NCBI GenBank assembly: GCA_015039315.1
Contig: WIDE01000044.1
Location: forward strand, 195,880-254,427
Length of the DNA stretch: 58,548 nucleotides
Direction of reading: 5' to 3'
Origin: Clavulina sp. PMI_390
Taxonomy: Eukaryota > Basidiomycota > Agaricomycetes > Cantharellales > Hydnaceae
The position numbers and the translations under genes were made by a program. The notes under the pieces are model-generated. The model saw only the letters and a program-made list of their open reading frames with translations. It made no database searches and had not been told where the DNA came from. Every line of letters begins with the position of its first letter. Position 1 is the first letter of the stretch. This document shows positions 46,229 through 57,565 of the stretch, one piece after another.

Positions 46229-48760
46229 TCACATATGCTTCCGATGTTCCTGAAGAAGGAAAAAAGGAGAAAGTGAGCCAAATCTGACAAGGATTTATTA
46301 TTATTATTATTATTATTTTAAAAAAAGTCACGAACCGGAGCATGGGTGGTCTCGTGGTCGACGTGTACAAAAGCGCGGTCCACTCCAGGGAGAACCTCGA
46401 TCTTTTCCTGAAGCATCTGCGCAATGTCATGTGCCTTCCAGAGAGGCGTGGTGCTAGGCATCACAATATCGACTTCTACAAAATAGTCGGGTCCACTCTG
46501 CGTATCCGAGATAAATCAATAAGAGGAGACTTGATGAAGTATGTGAGAGATAGGACACACATGATAGGCGCGAACAGTGTCCACTTTCTCAATCTCGTCA
46601 GAGAAGGTTGCAGCTTTGTACGTGATCAGCTGAATGAAGTCGTGGGGTGCTGATTTGCCGGCCAGGAGCTCGAATAGCTTGTACACGGTTCGACCCCACG
46701 ATAGGATCACCCCAAGAGCGAGCTAGACGCAAACGCTTGGTCATTATGGTAGGCAGTCATCCAGCTAAATTTGTACGCACGATTAGTCCGCCCATGGGAT
46801 CGAGCCCTGATAAAGGAAGCAGGTGAGCTAGAATCAATAGCTGAGAGTAAGAAGGGGTCTTACACCAAACAAGTTTCGCTCCTCCCGCAGACATCATGAT
46901 ACCTAAGGATCCTTAAGCAGAGTGTTGTGCAACAAGAGAGGAGAAAGATGGCGTACCAAAGGAGTTGATGAACAAATCGTTGCGATGGTCTTCCCAGAGC
47001 ACGCGAACTTGGCCNNNNNNNNNNNNNNNNNNNNNNNNNNNNNNNNNNNNNNNNNNNNNNNNNNNNNNNNNNNNNNNNNNNNNNNNNNNNNNNNNNNNNN
47101 NNNNNNNNNNNNNNNNNNNNNNNNNNNNNNNNNNNNNNNNNNNNNNNNNNNNNNNNNNNNNNNNNNNNNNNNNNNNNNNNNNNNNNNNNNNNNNNNNNNN
47201 NNNNNNNNNNNNNNNNNNNNNNNNNNNNNNNNNNNNNNNNNNNNNNNNNNNNNNNNNNNNNNNNNNNNNNNNNNNNNNNNNNNNNNNNNNNNNNNNNNNN
47301 NNNNNNNNNNNNNNNNNNNNNNNNNNNNNNNNNNNNNNNNNNNNNNNNNNNNNNNNNNNNNNNNNNNNNNNNNNNNNNNNNNNNNNNNNNNNNNNNNNNN
47401 NNNNNNNNNNNNNNNNNNNNNNNNNNNNNNNNNNNNNNNNNNNNNNNNNNNNNNNNNNNNNNNNNNNNNNNNNNNNNNNNNNNNNNNNNNNNNNNNNNNN
47501 NNNNNNNNNNNNNNNNNNNNNNNNNNNNNNNNNNNNNNNNNNNNNNNNNNNNNNNNNNNNNNNNNNNNNNNNNNNNNNNNNNNNNNNNNNNNNNNNNNNN
47601 NNNNNNNNNNNNNNNNNNNNNNNNNNNNNNNNNNNNNNNNNNNNNNNNNNNNNNNNNNNNNNNNNNNNNNNNNNNNNNNNNNNNCCCAGCTTCACACCTA
47701 GGGAGTGATGGTGTTGGGAGAAGAGTGTCGGATTATCGAAAGGGCGGCTTACCAAGGGCAGCTGCGACAGCAAGAATTGAGGCAAGGTGGAACGCATATT
47801 TCTCGTCGCCTTCATGCGAAACTAGTGTCCGAACAGATTCGACAGCGACAACCAGATTGACGGATCCCATGCTTTACGCGGACGTAGGGTCAGTTACAAT
47901 AGGACCCAGTTGAGAGCACTTTGAGTCAACATACAGTGATCCTGTGTGGGTGACGATCGTCAGGCACTTCCTGACGAAGGGGAAGCAAAAGCGAACTGAC
48001 CATAGGCGATGTCGCCGATTGTTTCTATTCGCGAGCCGCCTACTGGCCACTTATTATGGTCGAGGTTTTGCGCCTTGCGATGGATGTAGAATAGCAGAAT
48101 GTTGGAGCCCAGGTCGAATGCAGAGTCAATTCCAGTAGCGAGGATTGAGAGTGATCCCGAAGACGCAGTCGCATATACTGTTGATTCGGATGGAAGTCAA
48201 TCACTGTTCGTCAAGCAAATTAAGACACGACCGTACATTGCAATACGCAGAGGCAGAAATTCGCAATGAGACTCGCCCAGATAGCAATTTTGACCTGAAT
48301 GGTGGAACAAATTAGGCTTCGGCAGGCAGCTGGGCACCACTACAGGTGTGAACGTACAGGAATACGATTTGTCTCTTCTGCAGCTCGTGCGTCTTCCGTG
48401 TGTTCCTCCATAGGCTTAAGAACATTGTGAATGAGCTGCAGCGAAGAGAAAGTTGATCAGTCCGTATAAGCTTGCGGGGTAGGCTACGTTGGCACCTACC
48501 TCGTTTTGTCTGCGATGGAATGCAACAACTTCTTTCCTCTTTTTCCCGCCACGCTTACGAATTTCGGAGAGTTGCTCTTCATTCATGACAGAGTTCTTGA
48601 GGTTATAAGGGTCTGGCGACGACGACGAAGCAGCTGGTTGCTCCAAGTCTCGAGTATGCGCGACATCCCCATCATCAGAAGGAGCCGGGGAAGGTAAGCG
48701 ATGGATATCAATAGTTGAGCCTTCGCTTCGAGTCGATATCTTGCTCAAACTGGTGGCCAT
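46229..48760 (-). CDS. Cation diffusion facilitator (Mn-type CDF/MTP) transporter, interrupted by assembly gap
   Basis: This membrane transporter exchanges divalent metal for protons. N-terminal exons give a polar cytosolic region (MATSLSKISTRSEG and onward), then VKIAIWASLIANFCLCVLQ (first helix). ATGIDSAFDLGSN follows, the D-x-x-x-D metal site of the second helix that is characteristic of Mn-type members. After the gap come NDLFINSFG (fifth helix), LDPMGGLILALGVILSWGRT, VDTVRAYH-SGPDYFVEVDIV and AFVHVDHETTHAPEHRKHM, the C-terminal cytosolic domain. The middle (helices 3-4) lies in the 670-base gap. The last intron contains seven TTA repeats (46295-46315). The total length cannot be given. 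It diverges from O-fucosyltransferase-like gene B. Confidence 0.85.
47015..47684. other. Assembly gap (670 N)
   Basis: A run of unknown bases inside the CDF transporter gene. The stated length may be an estimate. Translated frames crossing it are artefacts. Confidence 0.99.
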
Positions 48761-49493
48761 CTCGGGGTGTGTGGAAGTGGAAAGGGAAGAAGACAATGGT
48801 TGGGCTGTGTGTCTTCTTTAACGACGTGGTCGGGGGAGTTGGGGGCACTGCGTCATAAAAGTTCTGGCAGTGTAGCTGAGGCCATTATTGCCAGCCAAAA
48901 TGGTTCAGCCTAAGGTCCTTGGCGAGGGCGATGGCCAAGCGCAGGTCTTGGCGCTGCGGCCGAATGGGTAAGGCAGGTTTAGCTGCTGCTGCGGAGGACA
49001 GACTGGTCGCTGAAAAACAGGCTCGAACTGGGTCACACATGAATATCGTAGTAGCGCGAGCAGCGTTAGCCTGAGACTCTGCATCTTGGTTTGTGACGAG
49101 CAACTTGAAACGCGACTGCAGTTTTGATAAGAAACAATGGCTCTTTTTACTCTAGCACTTATTTCTGACTGCCCGAATAGCCATGCCTCTTGAAAGGTAA
49201 ATTGCATCATTTCAGACCGAGGCCAATCGAGCATCTGCAAAGGGATGGTCAGTTTACGTATATTTGGCCACACTTATCAATTGATCCACACCAATACACT
49301 TGGCCTCGGTGCCAACACACTCTAAGTAGGCCCTGCACTTTTCTGCCCCGCTGTCACACGACAGACTCGGCCAGTGGCTCTGAGCGTTTACACTAGCTCA
49401 GCGCCACGGAATAACCCACTCTTCCGGCAGTGGTTTCTCCCTTATCATTGCCAGCAAAGGCTCTGTCAAATTTCGGGCGGCATCCTGCCAACC
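48761..49493. other. Divergent promoter region, CDF gene and copy B
   Basis: About 730 bp. Minus-strand frames at 48885-49103 and 48905-49273 are open, but no consistent splice model or family was found. A small gene cannot be excluded. Confidence 0.35.
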
Positions 49494-51562
49494 ATGGCCG
49501 CACCACCTCTCTTTCGTTTGCTCCGCACACGGGCTAGTCCCACGCGGATACTACTACTCCTCGTTGTAGTCGGCTTAATATATCATTTCGGCGGCTCTGA
49601 TCCCACTGTGCATCCCAACACCACCTATTCTCCTTCTGCTCTCGCGTCGCCATCATTCTATGCTGCATGGAGCAAAGAAATGCTGGAGCGAGCTGGCTCT
49701 TTGATACCAATATACAAAACGGAAGACCAAAATAAGCCTCCAATCTACCCTGCCCTTATCACTATGGAGAGACGGATGCCGCAACATCGGGATGGACTAG
49801 CATGGCCGGAAGGTCGCAATGGTCAGTGGCTCCTTTATCACTCTTTGTACTCCGGGCGAACCATCGCTGCTCACTTCTTCCCGACGTCAAAATCAATATC
49901 GATTCTTTTTATTTGTGATATTCAGGTCGATACCTGAGATTTGGCAACCAATTGTGGGGGTGTGTATCTTCGTCAGCTTTCGAGATTTGGCTTTTTCTGT
50001 GATTGATATTTTTCCCTTCCCAGTGTTGGCCTCAATAATCAGTTGCAAGAGACGTTCGTATATTCTTCCATTATAATTTCATCAATTTCCTCGCTGAAGA
50101 TCCTCCCTTCACCATTCTAGGTTCCTAAATACCTACATCGCTCACGAGGCTAACCGAGCCTATGTCTTTACCCCCTTCACCTGGAACCTCAACGAGGATC
50201 CTTTCGTGCCCATCGAAGCAGACTCCCATCTTTCCTCATCAGGCTACAAAGTGCGGCCTGCGCGCGTGCCTCTCACCGCATACCTCAATTCTCCTACAAC
50301 TGGAGCACCGTGGCCTGAAGGCGACACCACGCCGCGCGCTGTGAGCCTCGAGTGGTGGGATCATGTTTGTCCTGAGAAGGACCGGTTGCAGGTCAATACG
50401 ACCCAGGTAAATGAGATGCTGGGCATCGATATGAGTCGAGATGAGGGTGCCGAGATTGTACGCAAGTGGTCTGGGTACTTGAAGGGCTTGAAGGAAAGCT
50501 GCGTTAACCTTCTGTGGGGTACACCCAGGATCATTGACTATGAGTGAGTTGGCTCCTAATAGCTGCATCGTGCGACTACTGACTAGTTGCCTCTTCATAA
50601 CGCTGCCCTATTTTAGTCTCGTAGGTTCAGACCGCCTTGAATCAATCTGGGCAGAGTACTCCAAATCGCCCGTCCTCACGCACTTCGACTGGTCACCATT
50701 AGTCCACAATGGTGTCGAGAAGAACATGGATTTGTTCATACCCGAGGAGGAGAAAGGACGCGGGCGTTGGGCAAACTCTCGATTCTTCGGCAAGAAAAAG
50801 ACGGATAGCGACGATGAGCCTAAAGGGAATATCATCCCTGGGTTGGTGACGATGCATGTCCGCAGGGGTGATTACGAAGGCCGTAAGTGTCATAAGCGTC
50901 TGTCCCAAATTTCTTGATGACGTTCCCTGATATCCGCGTTGTCACTCCTCGTTGACCATCTAGACTGCAAATGGATCGCGCCTTGGGGCGAGTTCAATGG
51001 CTGGAACAAGCTCTCCTTCCTTCCCGACCGCTGGCACCCACCATGGTCGACACCCACTGAGCCAGGCGAAGCCCGCCGACTGTATGCATACGAGCGTTGC
51101 TGGATCGACATCCCAGCCATCGTCGACCAGCTTGAACGCACTCGCTCTGACCACAAGAACGTGCATCACAAAAAGGATAACAATAACCAGCATAAGATGG
51201 GGGATGGTGAAGAGCCGGAGGAGCTGCACACCGTCTTTGTCAGCACAAATGCGGATGATACATGGGCGGAAGAACTACGTGAGGCGCTCAAGGGCCCAAA
51301 GGGTGTGGGCTGGCGCGTTGTGACCAGTCGGGATCTCAAGCTCGACTGGCAACAGGCTGGCGTTGACATGGCTATTGGTGTGTCTGTTCGCTTTGTGCTA
51401 GGCGTGAAATAGAGTACTGATGAGGTCATCTCTTCCATAGATATGGAGATCGCGGCGCGAGGAGAGGTGTTCATCGGGAATGGCTTCAGCTCTATGTCTT
51501 CCACTGTGACCCGGATACGACTCGTCCGTGGCATCCCCGTCGCCAATACACGATTCTGGTGA
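49494..51562 (+). CDS. O-fucosyltransferase-like type II membrane protein, copy B (538 aa)
   Basis: Seven exons: 49494-49821, 49926-49959, 50024-50053, 50121-50543, 50617-50882, 50964-51377, 51441-51562. Intron positions and phases equal those of copy A. The signal anchor is PTRILLLLVVVGLIYHFGG. YLRFGNQLWGVGLNNQLQET leads into NRAYVFTPFTWN. The donor-binding type motif VTMHVRRGDYEG is intact, followed by HCKWIAPWGEFNGWNKL. A His/Asn/Lys-rich insertion lies near residue 420. The C-terminus is VFIGNGFSSMSSTVTRIRLV...TRFW. The HxRRxD pattern and overall order fit GDP-fucose O-fucosyltransferase-like proteins; the acceptor is unknown. An upstream ATG gives a longer frame without paralogue support. 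Confidence 0.84.
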
Positions 51563-51994
51563 TCACTGATGGCCTGAATACCCTGTCTTGTTCTGTACCA
51601 CTTTGCTCCCACTTGATGCTTTCGCTTTTTATTTCCTCTCATCCCGTAGAGCGCATCTGCTCTGCACCTTGCTGACGATCATGATACACACACGCTCTCG
51701 GAACTGGATGTCTCGGACGATCAGTAGCTATTTGCCTATTAGGTATATTCCGCTATGTATTGTACGGCATGATATGAGTACTATTACTACGAATCTACGC
51801 GATCCTAGAGCATACATGATACTAGGTGCTTCCCTCTATGGCTTGCATGAATGCATGCACGCACACCAAAATATCATACGATCGACGGGCATAGAGCATG
51901 AAAGTCAACCATGCACTTGGTCGTTGCTGTGCGTCATCAGCATCATTTGAGTATGACCCCAATGGTCGATGAACTCCCCCGGATCCACGAACAA
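51563..51994. other. Spacer between convergent paralogues B and C
   Basis: About 430 bp lie between two tail-to-tail genes and carry both 3' ends. No other feature is recognised. Confidence 0.4.
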
Positions 51995-54057
51995 TCACCA
52001 GAATCGGATGTGCTTGGGGTCAGTTCCGCGGGCTAAGCGTAGTGACACTCTGTAATATGTGATATGAAGATAGGAGGGCTACTTAGTCAAACAATGGTGG
52101 ATGATGCTGGTTTAGGCAGGGAGGAGAGACGTACACTGTGGAAGTGAATGTGGAGAAGCCGTTTCCGACAAAGAGCTCGCCCCGTGTAGCCAATTCCATA
52201 TCTACAATGCAATAAAGCACAATCGAGAGCGCGAGTCCTTGGTCAAGAAGCCAACACTTTAGGAGTCATGAGGAAAACGACTCACCAATGGCACTATCAA
52301 CACCACTCTCTTCCCACGTCAGCTTGAGATCCCTCGTCGTCCAAACCGTTGTCCATCCACTCGCAATAAGAGCCGTCTTGAGACCCTCCACCCACTCCTC
52401 TCTTCCATTAGTGGACACGTAAATCTTGTCTAACCGCATCGTGTCCGCGTATTCCTGCTTGAGGTGCAACATTCGCTGCACAATCGCATCAATCTCGAGC
52501 CAGCATCGCGAAAGCAGGTATTGAGCTCGTGGGTTGGTGTCAAAGTCAAAGTCGCTTGGCATGGACCCGTTGGAGAGAGGGAAGACCATAGGGGAGGGTG
52601 CAACGTAGGGGTCGGGTAGGAAGTGGAGTTTGTTCCACCCTTCAAATTCTGCCCAGCCTGTCAACGCAGAGATACAAGATCAGCGGGTGGATTAAGCAGA
52701 TGGAGTCATAGGAAAGTGCGCAGTACGTACCAGCGAACCATCTACAATCTAAAAAGGAGACGGGATTGGACAATCATGTTAGCGCATTGGTCTCAACTGA
52801 GAATACCAAGGAGATATACTCACGGCGCTCATAGTCCAGTCTTCTCACATGTAGCGTGACCAGCCCTGGTGTCGTCGCTGCAGTCCCCGCTAGTCTGGAT
52901 GATGCGCCCTCAATGCGACTGGTCGAGGGGTAAAGTCCGAGGTTTTCAAGGTTACGTTCAACAGCAGCGTTCACGATTGGTGACCACTTGAACGAGGTGA
53001 GAACGGGGGATTTCGAGAATGAAGGCCAAATGGAGAGAATTCGGTCCGAGCTCATCAGACTATGGTAATAAAGGACAGAAACTATTAGAAACAAAGTATA
53101 ATAGGAAGAGGGGTAGAGGATCCAGGAGTGTGAAACACCTACTCAAAGTCGATGATCCTCGGTGTCTCCCACTGGATAGTCGCACATGGCGTTTCCATCT
53201 CCCTTAAGAGCTTAGCCCAACGCTCAATGATATCAATACCTTCATCCTTCGCGAAGTCCACTCCAATCTTTGGGTTTACTTTACTCGCGTCTAGCTGTAC
53301 ACGCTTCTCCTGAGGGCACATCCTATCGAACCATGCATCTGAAACTGCTCGCGGGACCCGAGGGGAGTCTCCATCTGGCCACGGCGCACCAGAAGTAGGG
53401 GAATCGATGAAGGCGCGCAGGGGAACGCGTGCAGCACGCTGTTTGGTTTTACCACCAGCAAGGTGGTCATTCGCGTTGATTTCGACATAGGCGTCCCCAA
53501 CGTATGGATCCCAGATGAAAGGTGTGAACACATATGCTCTTCCAGAACGACGAGCGATTTCGGTGTTGAGCAGACTAGAATATAAAGTGCCTTTGATTAG
53601 AAAAGTCACGTCGCGCGGATTGGCTACCAAAGTCTTGGCAACTGCGTACGTACATTTCGAAAAGTTGGTTGTTCAGACCAACCCCCCACATTTGGTTCCC
53701 AAACCTCACAAAACGAGCATTTTTCCCTTCAGGTGACGGGAGGTCCTCGTCGTGCTGTGGTAGAGCCAGTTCAGCCTCCTTGAGCTCCGGATACATTGGT
53801 GGTGGCCGTGCAGGGTCATAGGGCTCGACTTCGCCAGCAGGCAGCTTTACTTTCTCGGGGGGTTGTGAAGTGCCCGAATTTCCATCGTATGATGAGTGTG
53901 GTGATGATCCAATGTCCGCATCCAATCTCGGGCTTGCCAAGCCTCCGTTTCGCCCAGCACCAAAGAGCCAGTATCCGCTGAAGAAAATAGTAGCCAAGGC
54001 GGCGAGGACCATCCCCCGAAGCCGACTCGAAGCGCCTCTACCCGTCCATGTCGCCAT
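51995..54057 (-). CDS. O-fucosyltransferase-like type II membrane protein, copy C (527 aa)
   Basis: Seven exons downward: 53654-54057, 53143-53574, 52824-53059, 52731-52748 (18 nt), 52286-52657, 52135-52201, 51995-52049. The first exon fuses the sequence that copies A and B split with two introns. Two other introns here (after HCRWFAG and after TSTV) are absent from A and B. Features are the signal anchor MVLAALATIFFSGYWLFG, FVRFGNQMWGVGLNNQLFE, GRAYVFTPFIWD, VTLHVRRLDYER with HCRWFAGWAEFEGWNKL, and the end LFVGNGFSTFTSTVVSLRLA...RFW. The donor motif is intact. It is predicted to be a Golgi/ER glycosyltransferase whose acceptor is unknown, and it is convergent with copy B. Confidence 0.84.
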
Positions 54058-54708
54058 GGCTTTGTGTCAGCAGTGAAGACTGATGACCCTCCAGGCCAAG
54101 TTGGATCCAAAGTGAAATTTGGAGGCACAGTTGTCGGTCCCGAGCTCTGGAGCGTCGACGCAAACAGGTGCAATCTTCGGTTCCCTTGTTTCTTTAGCCA
54201 GCTCTGTCACCTTGCGATTCATCTCGTTGCTGTGAATCCCTGTGCCATTTCGCTTTCAGAACGCTAGAAGGGATATATCTTTTTTGTATTCACCCAACAC
54301 AAGGCCACGTGGCTGCCTGCGGTCCACCTTATACGTCAACGTCCATGTGAAATGATTTTTACTGACATGATATCTCGTACCTTCTTGCTGCTGTTCAAGT
54401 TGATGCTTTGAAGCCCCGAAATTTTCTGCTAAGTTGGGAGCTCGCCTCCACCGAATACCACAGCTTTCTTATTCCACGCGCTGTTGGGCAGGACATCACC
54501 TGCTTATCGATACATCCTTCTCCTTTCGATGTGAATCAAAATGCTTGGCAGGGCAGATAAGCTGTGTAATATTCGTGGCACAACACTGCCCTTCCTCTGC
54601 CACACCAGCTCCTTGAGCACGAACCACCATCTCAATACTCAGTGAACGCTCTAGGGTGTGCACTTCCTCTTGGCAACTTGGCCGAACGAAATCCCCCATA
54701 GCCAAGTC
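54058..54708. other. Divergent promoter region
   Basis: About 650 bp lie between copy C and the large membrane protein gene. No gene is recognised. Confidence 0.4.
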
Positions 54709-57252
54709 ATGGCGGAAGAACTCCACAATACCCTATCTCAAGTGTGTACCCACGCTCTAATTTCCATTCTTCTTTGGTGCTGACCACGAGCAACAATGCG
54801 CTCGCCAGACCAGATATCACCATCTAAGAGATGAGCAAAATCAACTCCTTTCAGCATCTGAAGTGATACCGCAAAGCCCACCCAAAGTACGTTCTCTATT
54901 TTTTTTTATGGCTACGACTCCTTTTTGCTGACCTCAATTAACTTCATGGATATGCAACTCCAAGGATGGAGCTTTCCACCAACCCAAACTGGATTCAGGG
55001 ACCTGGACAATCGTTCTACTCACTGCTATCGCCAGCGCCATCCCGCTCACGTTTGGGATCCTATTCTTCTTTTCCCTAAATCTGACCGCCGCCGACGGTA
55101 CGAGGCATAATAGTATGACGTTCTCTCGCCCTCTCGACCAAGGGATCCGAGTGCCACAGATTACTGGTGGCAACACCACGTCTCTGTCACCACTGCTTTT
55201 GTCCTCTATCTCCAGTAGCGTTATGTGCGTCGCCCATCCGTATCATATTATCCCTCCTGCTGCTAATCTCACCACTGATGATTGACTCACTTTGTTCTCA
55301 GCGGTGATGCCGGGAATTTAGGAATGGCCCTTCTAGCATTCCACGCAGGGTATCTCTGGCTACAAGCCTCACAACCTCGGTCACGACCAACTGATATCCC
55401 ATCGCCCTATCAGTTTTTCCTAACATCTGACATGCTGAGCCATCTGTCTCCCCTCACGTTGGCTCGATTTCTCCGTTATGCGATCATGTACCGGGTGCCG
55501 GGTACTCGCGGGAAATTACCTCGCCGCTCAAGAGCAAGAATTACACCGATGCTCTCCATCACAGCAATCTGCTCCTATTTGCTGTTTTCCCTATCAATTG
55601 GCATCAAAATCCTTGATGTTGTGCTGCATGAGCAGCTAGCCACCGTGGTGCTTTCGAAAGGCCACCCAAAGTCCGTGAACGCGACAGCCATGGTGACACC
55701 AGCATACGATCAATGGGTGGGCCGAGGGGAACGCGCGCTTGACGCCTGGACCGTCCTACCGAGCGCAGACCTTCCCGAGGCTAGAGCAGGCAGCCAAAAT
55801 ACTAGCAACATCCTTGCCACGTACATTTCTCCGCCTGTGGGGAACATGTCTATTACGTTCTTGGGCCCAAGAGCTACAGATATTGCGGTGACAGCGTCCA
55901 CTATTGCGCTAGGCACATCATGTTCCATTCGCCGGCCCCAATGCAACAGTTCTTACTTTCCAGACCAGTTTGCATACCTTGCAACGGCCTGCGCGGGAAT
56001 TGAGGATCCATTCGGGATGGTTTACAACACGACATTCTTGCAGAGCCAGCCTCAAATTCTTCTCAATATGGATGTCCCAACGGGGTCTTATAGTTCTCTT
56101 ACCAGCCCCTTCCGACACAATGGATTTTTGTGCTTTAGTGCATATTCCAGCTTCCCACATCGGGAGAAATCGTCAAGTGACCCTGAGGGTGTTCCTTTCG
56201 CGAATTGGATCGCCATGGCTGGCACATGGCGCAACGAACGTGTACTGCCTACGACGCTGTGTTTCACGTACTCATGCAACAGCGAAGTCTTTCGAGCGAC
56301 ATACTCTGTTGCGGACGGGATCGTGGCCCTTGACACAACATCGCTCACCCCTATTCAGAATCGCTCGACGAATATAGCAGTGAGCAGGACCTTGCCAACA
56401 GCTAGAATAGGCACGGACGCGTTCGACTACGTGTATGCTAGCCATTACATCGATGTCCAGATGCAGAATGACGTGGACACGCTTGGGAATCTGTATGGGA
56501 ACGATACAGGGCGATTCAAGCTTGCGCTGTCCCAAGCATTCTCGAATCGTCTGCTAGGATGGAGTGCAGGCGCCCTCGTGCTTTCTGAAACCAATGGGAC
56601 AAAGTTCGAGGACATTTTAACGCTCCGAATACCGCTCATCCCAGCAGGGATCTTCATCGGTCTCCACCTGCTGTTTGCGTCTGTGGTTCTAATTCTTGGA
56701 GGGATCGCCTTGCTTCTTCCCAAGCGCTATTATATCACTGAGTCACTGGACTTGCTTCCGCTAGAGGGAGGTGGAGGGTGCCTCGCCTCGTCTCCCACTC
56801 CTGCTGGCTCACGATATTATGCCCATGTCAATACTCACCATCATGTTGAGTCGACTTTGCAGACATTAGCGTCTGAAGGCGAGGGTGCGAGTGAGATTAG
56901 AGCGACGTCTGATCTCCTCGTTGCTCAACGTCGCCTGACTGACGCATCCACCCTCTTATATGAGGTCGTTCGCGGACAAGATGGCCTTGAGCAGCATCGA
57001 CACCAGGCCCAATCAAGCGGTGGGAATATTAGTCAAACTGAGATTGTTGATCAATCAGCAGAAACCCTTCCAGGAGGGGATGCGCCAACATCCGTTGGGA
57101 GTATGCGTGTTGCACCAGCTCTAAGGATAAGGTTACGATTGACTTCAGCCCTGATGACAGATTCGACAGCCGAATCGATCCCGGAGTTGATTGATAAGAA
57201 TATTGGTCCAGTCCAGAGGTCCCTTCGGCTCCAGGTTGACGCCGAAAGCTGA
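54709..57252 (+). CDS. Large glycosylated membrane protein, family unknown (779 aa)
   Basis: Four exons: 54709-54741, 54791-54886, 54965-55224, 55302-57252, all frame-consistent; the first two are short and less certain. A polar N-terminus precedes helix TIVLLTAIASAIPLTFGILF. A second helix is MLSITAICSYLLFSLSIGIK. A region of about 300 aa with many N-x-S/T sites and several Cys follows, likely lumenal or extracellular. A third helix, AGIFIGLHLLFASVVLILGG, ends it, and a polar cytosolic tail of about 200 aa closes the protein. This layout recurs in uncharacterised basidiomycete membrane proteins. No catalytic motif is visible, so no function is assigned. Confidence 0.75.
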
Positions 57253-57565
57253 CCAAAATATTAGCGCCAGCGTAGACATGTAACATTATTTAGTGAAGGT
57301 AGATTCCCTTTGTCAATGACCTTCTTTCACTACCTACCTGAGACTCATTGGGGAATGAAGACAGCCTTCCGAGCTAATCTAATTTGATAATGGAAACCTG
57401 CTTGTCTCACCTGACACGGCGCTGGTGTAAACAGCCTGGCTATCTCTCCCACGATACGCCCTTGTAACCTAAGTCATCAATTGTAAGGCCTTCTTTCAAC
57501 GATTCGATGCATTGACCAATCGTACGACTTGATCAGGTCCAGAGACCAACGCGTATCCAGCTTCG
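57253..57565. other. Short spacer
   Basis: About 310 bp lie between the membrane protein gene and the terminal F-box gene. Nothing is recognised. Confidence 0.4.

Noticed and set aside
46295..46315. Seven TTA repeats
   Set aside because: Simple repeat inside the last CDF intron; no further meaning seen.
46913..47815. Long open frames across the N run
   Set aside because: Artefact of translating unknown bases.
48885..49273. Minus-strand frames between the CDF gene and copy B
   Set aside because: I tried to join them with splice sites and no consistent phase resulted; left as unassigned.
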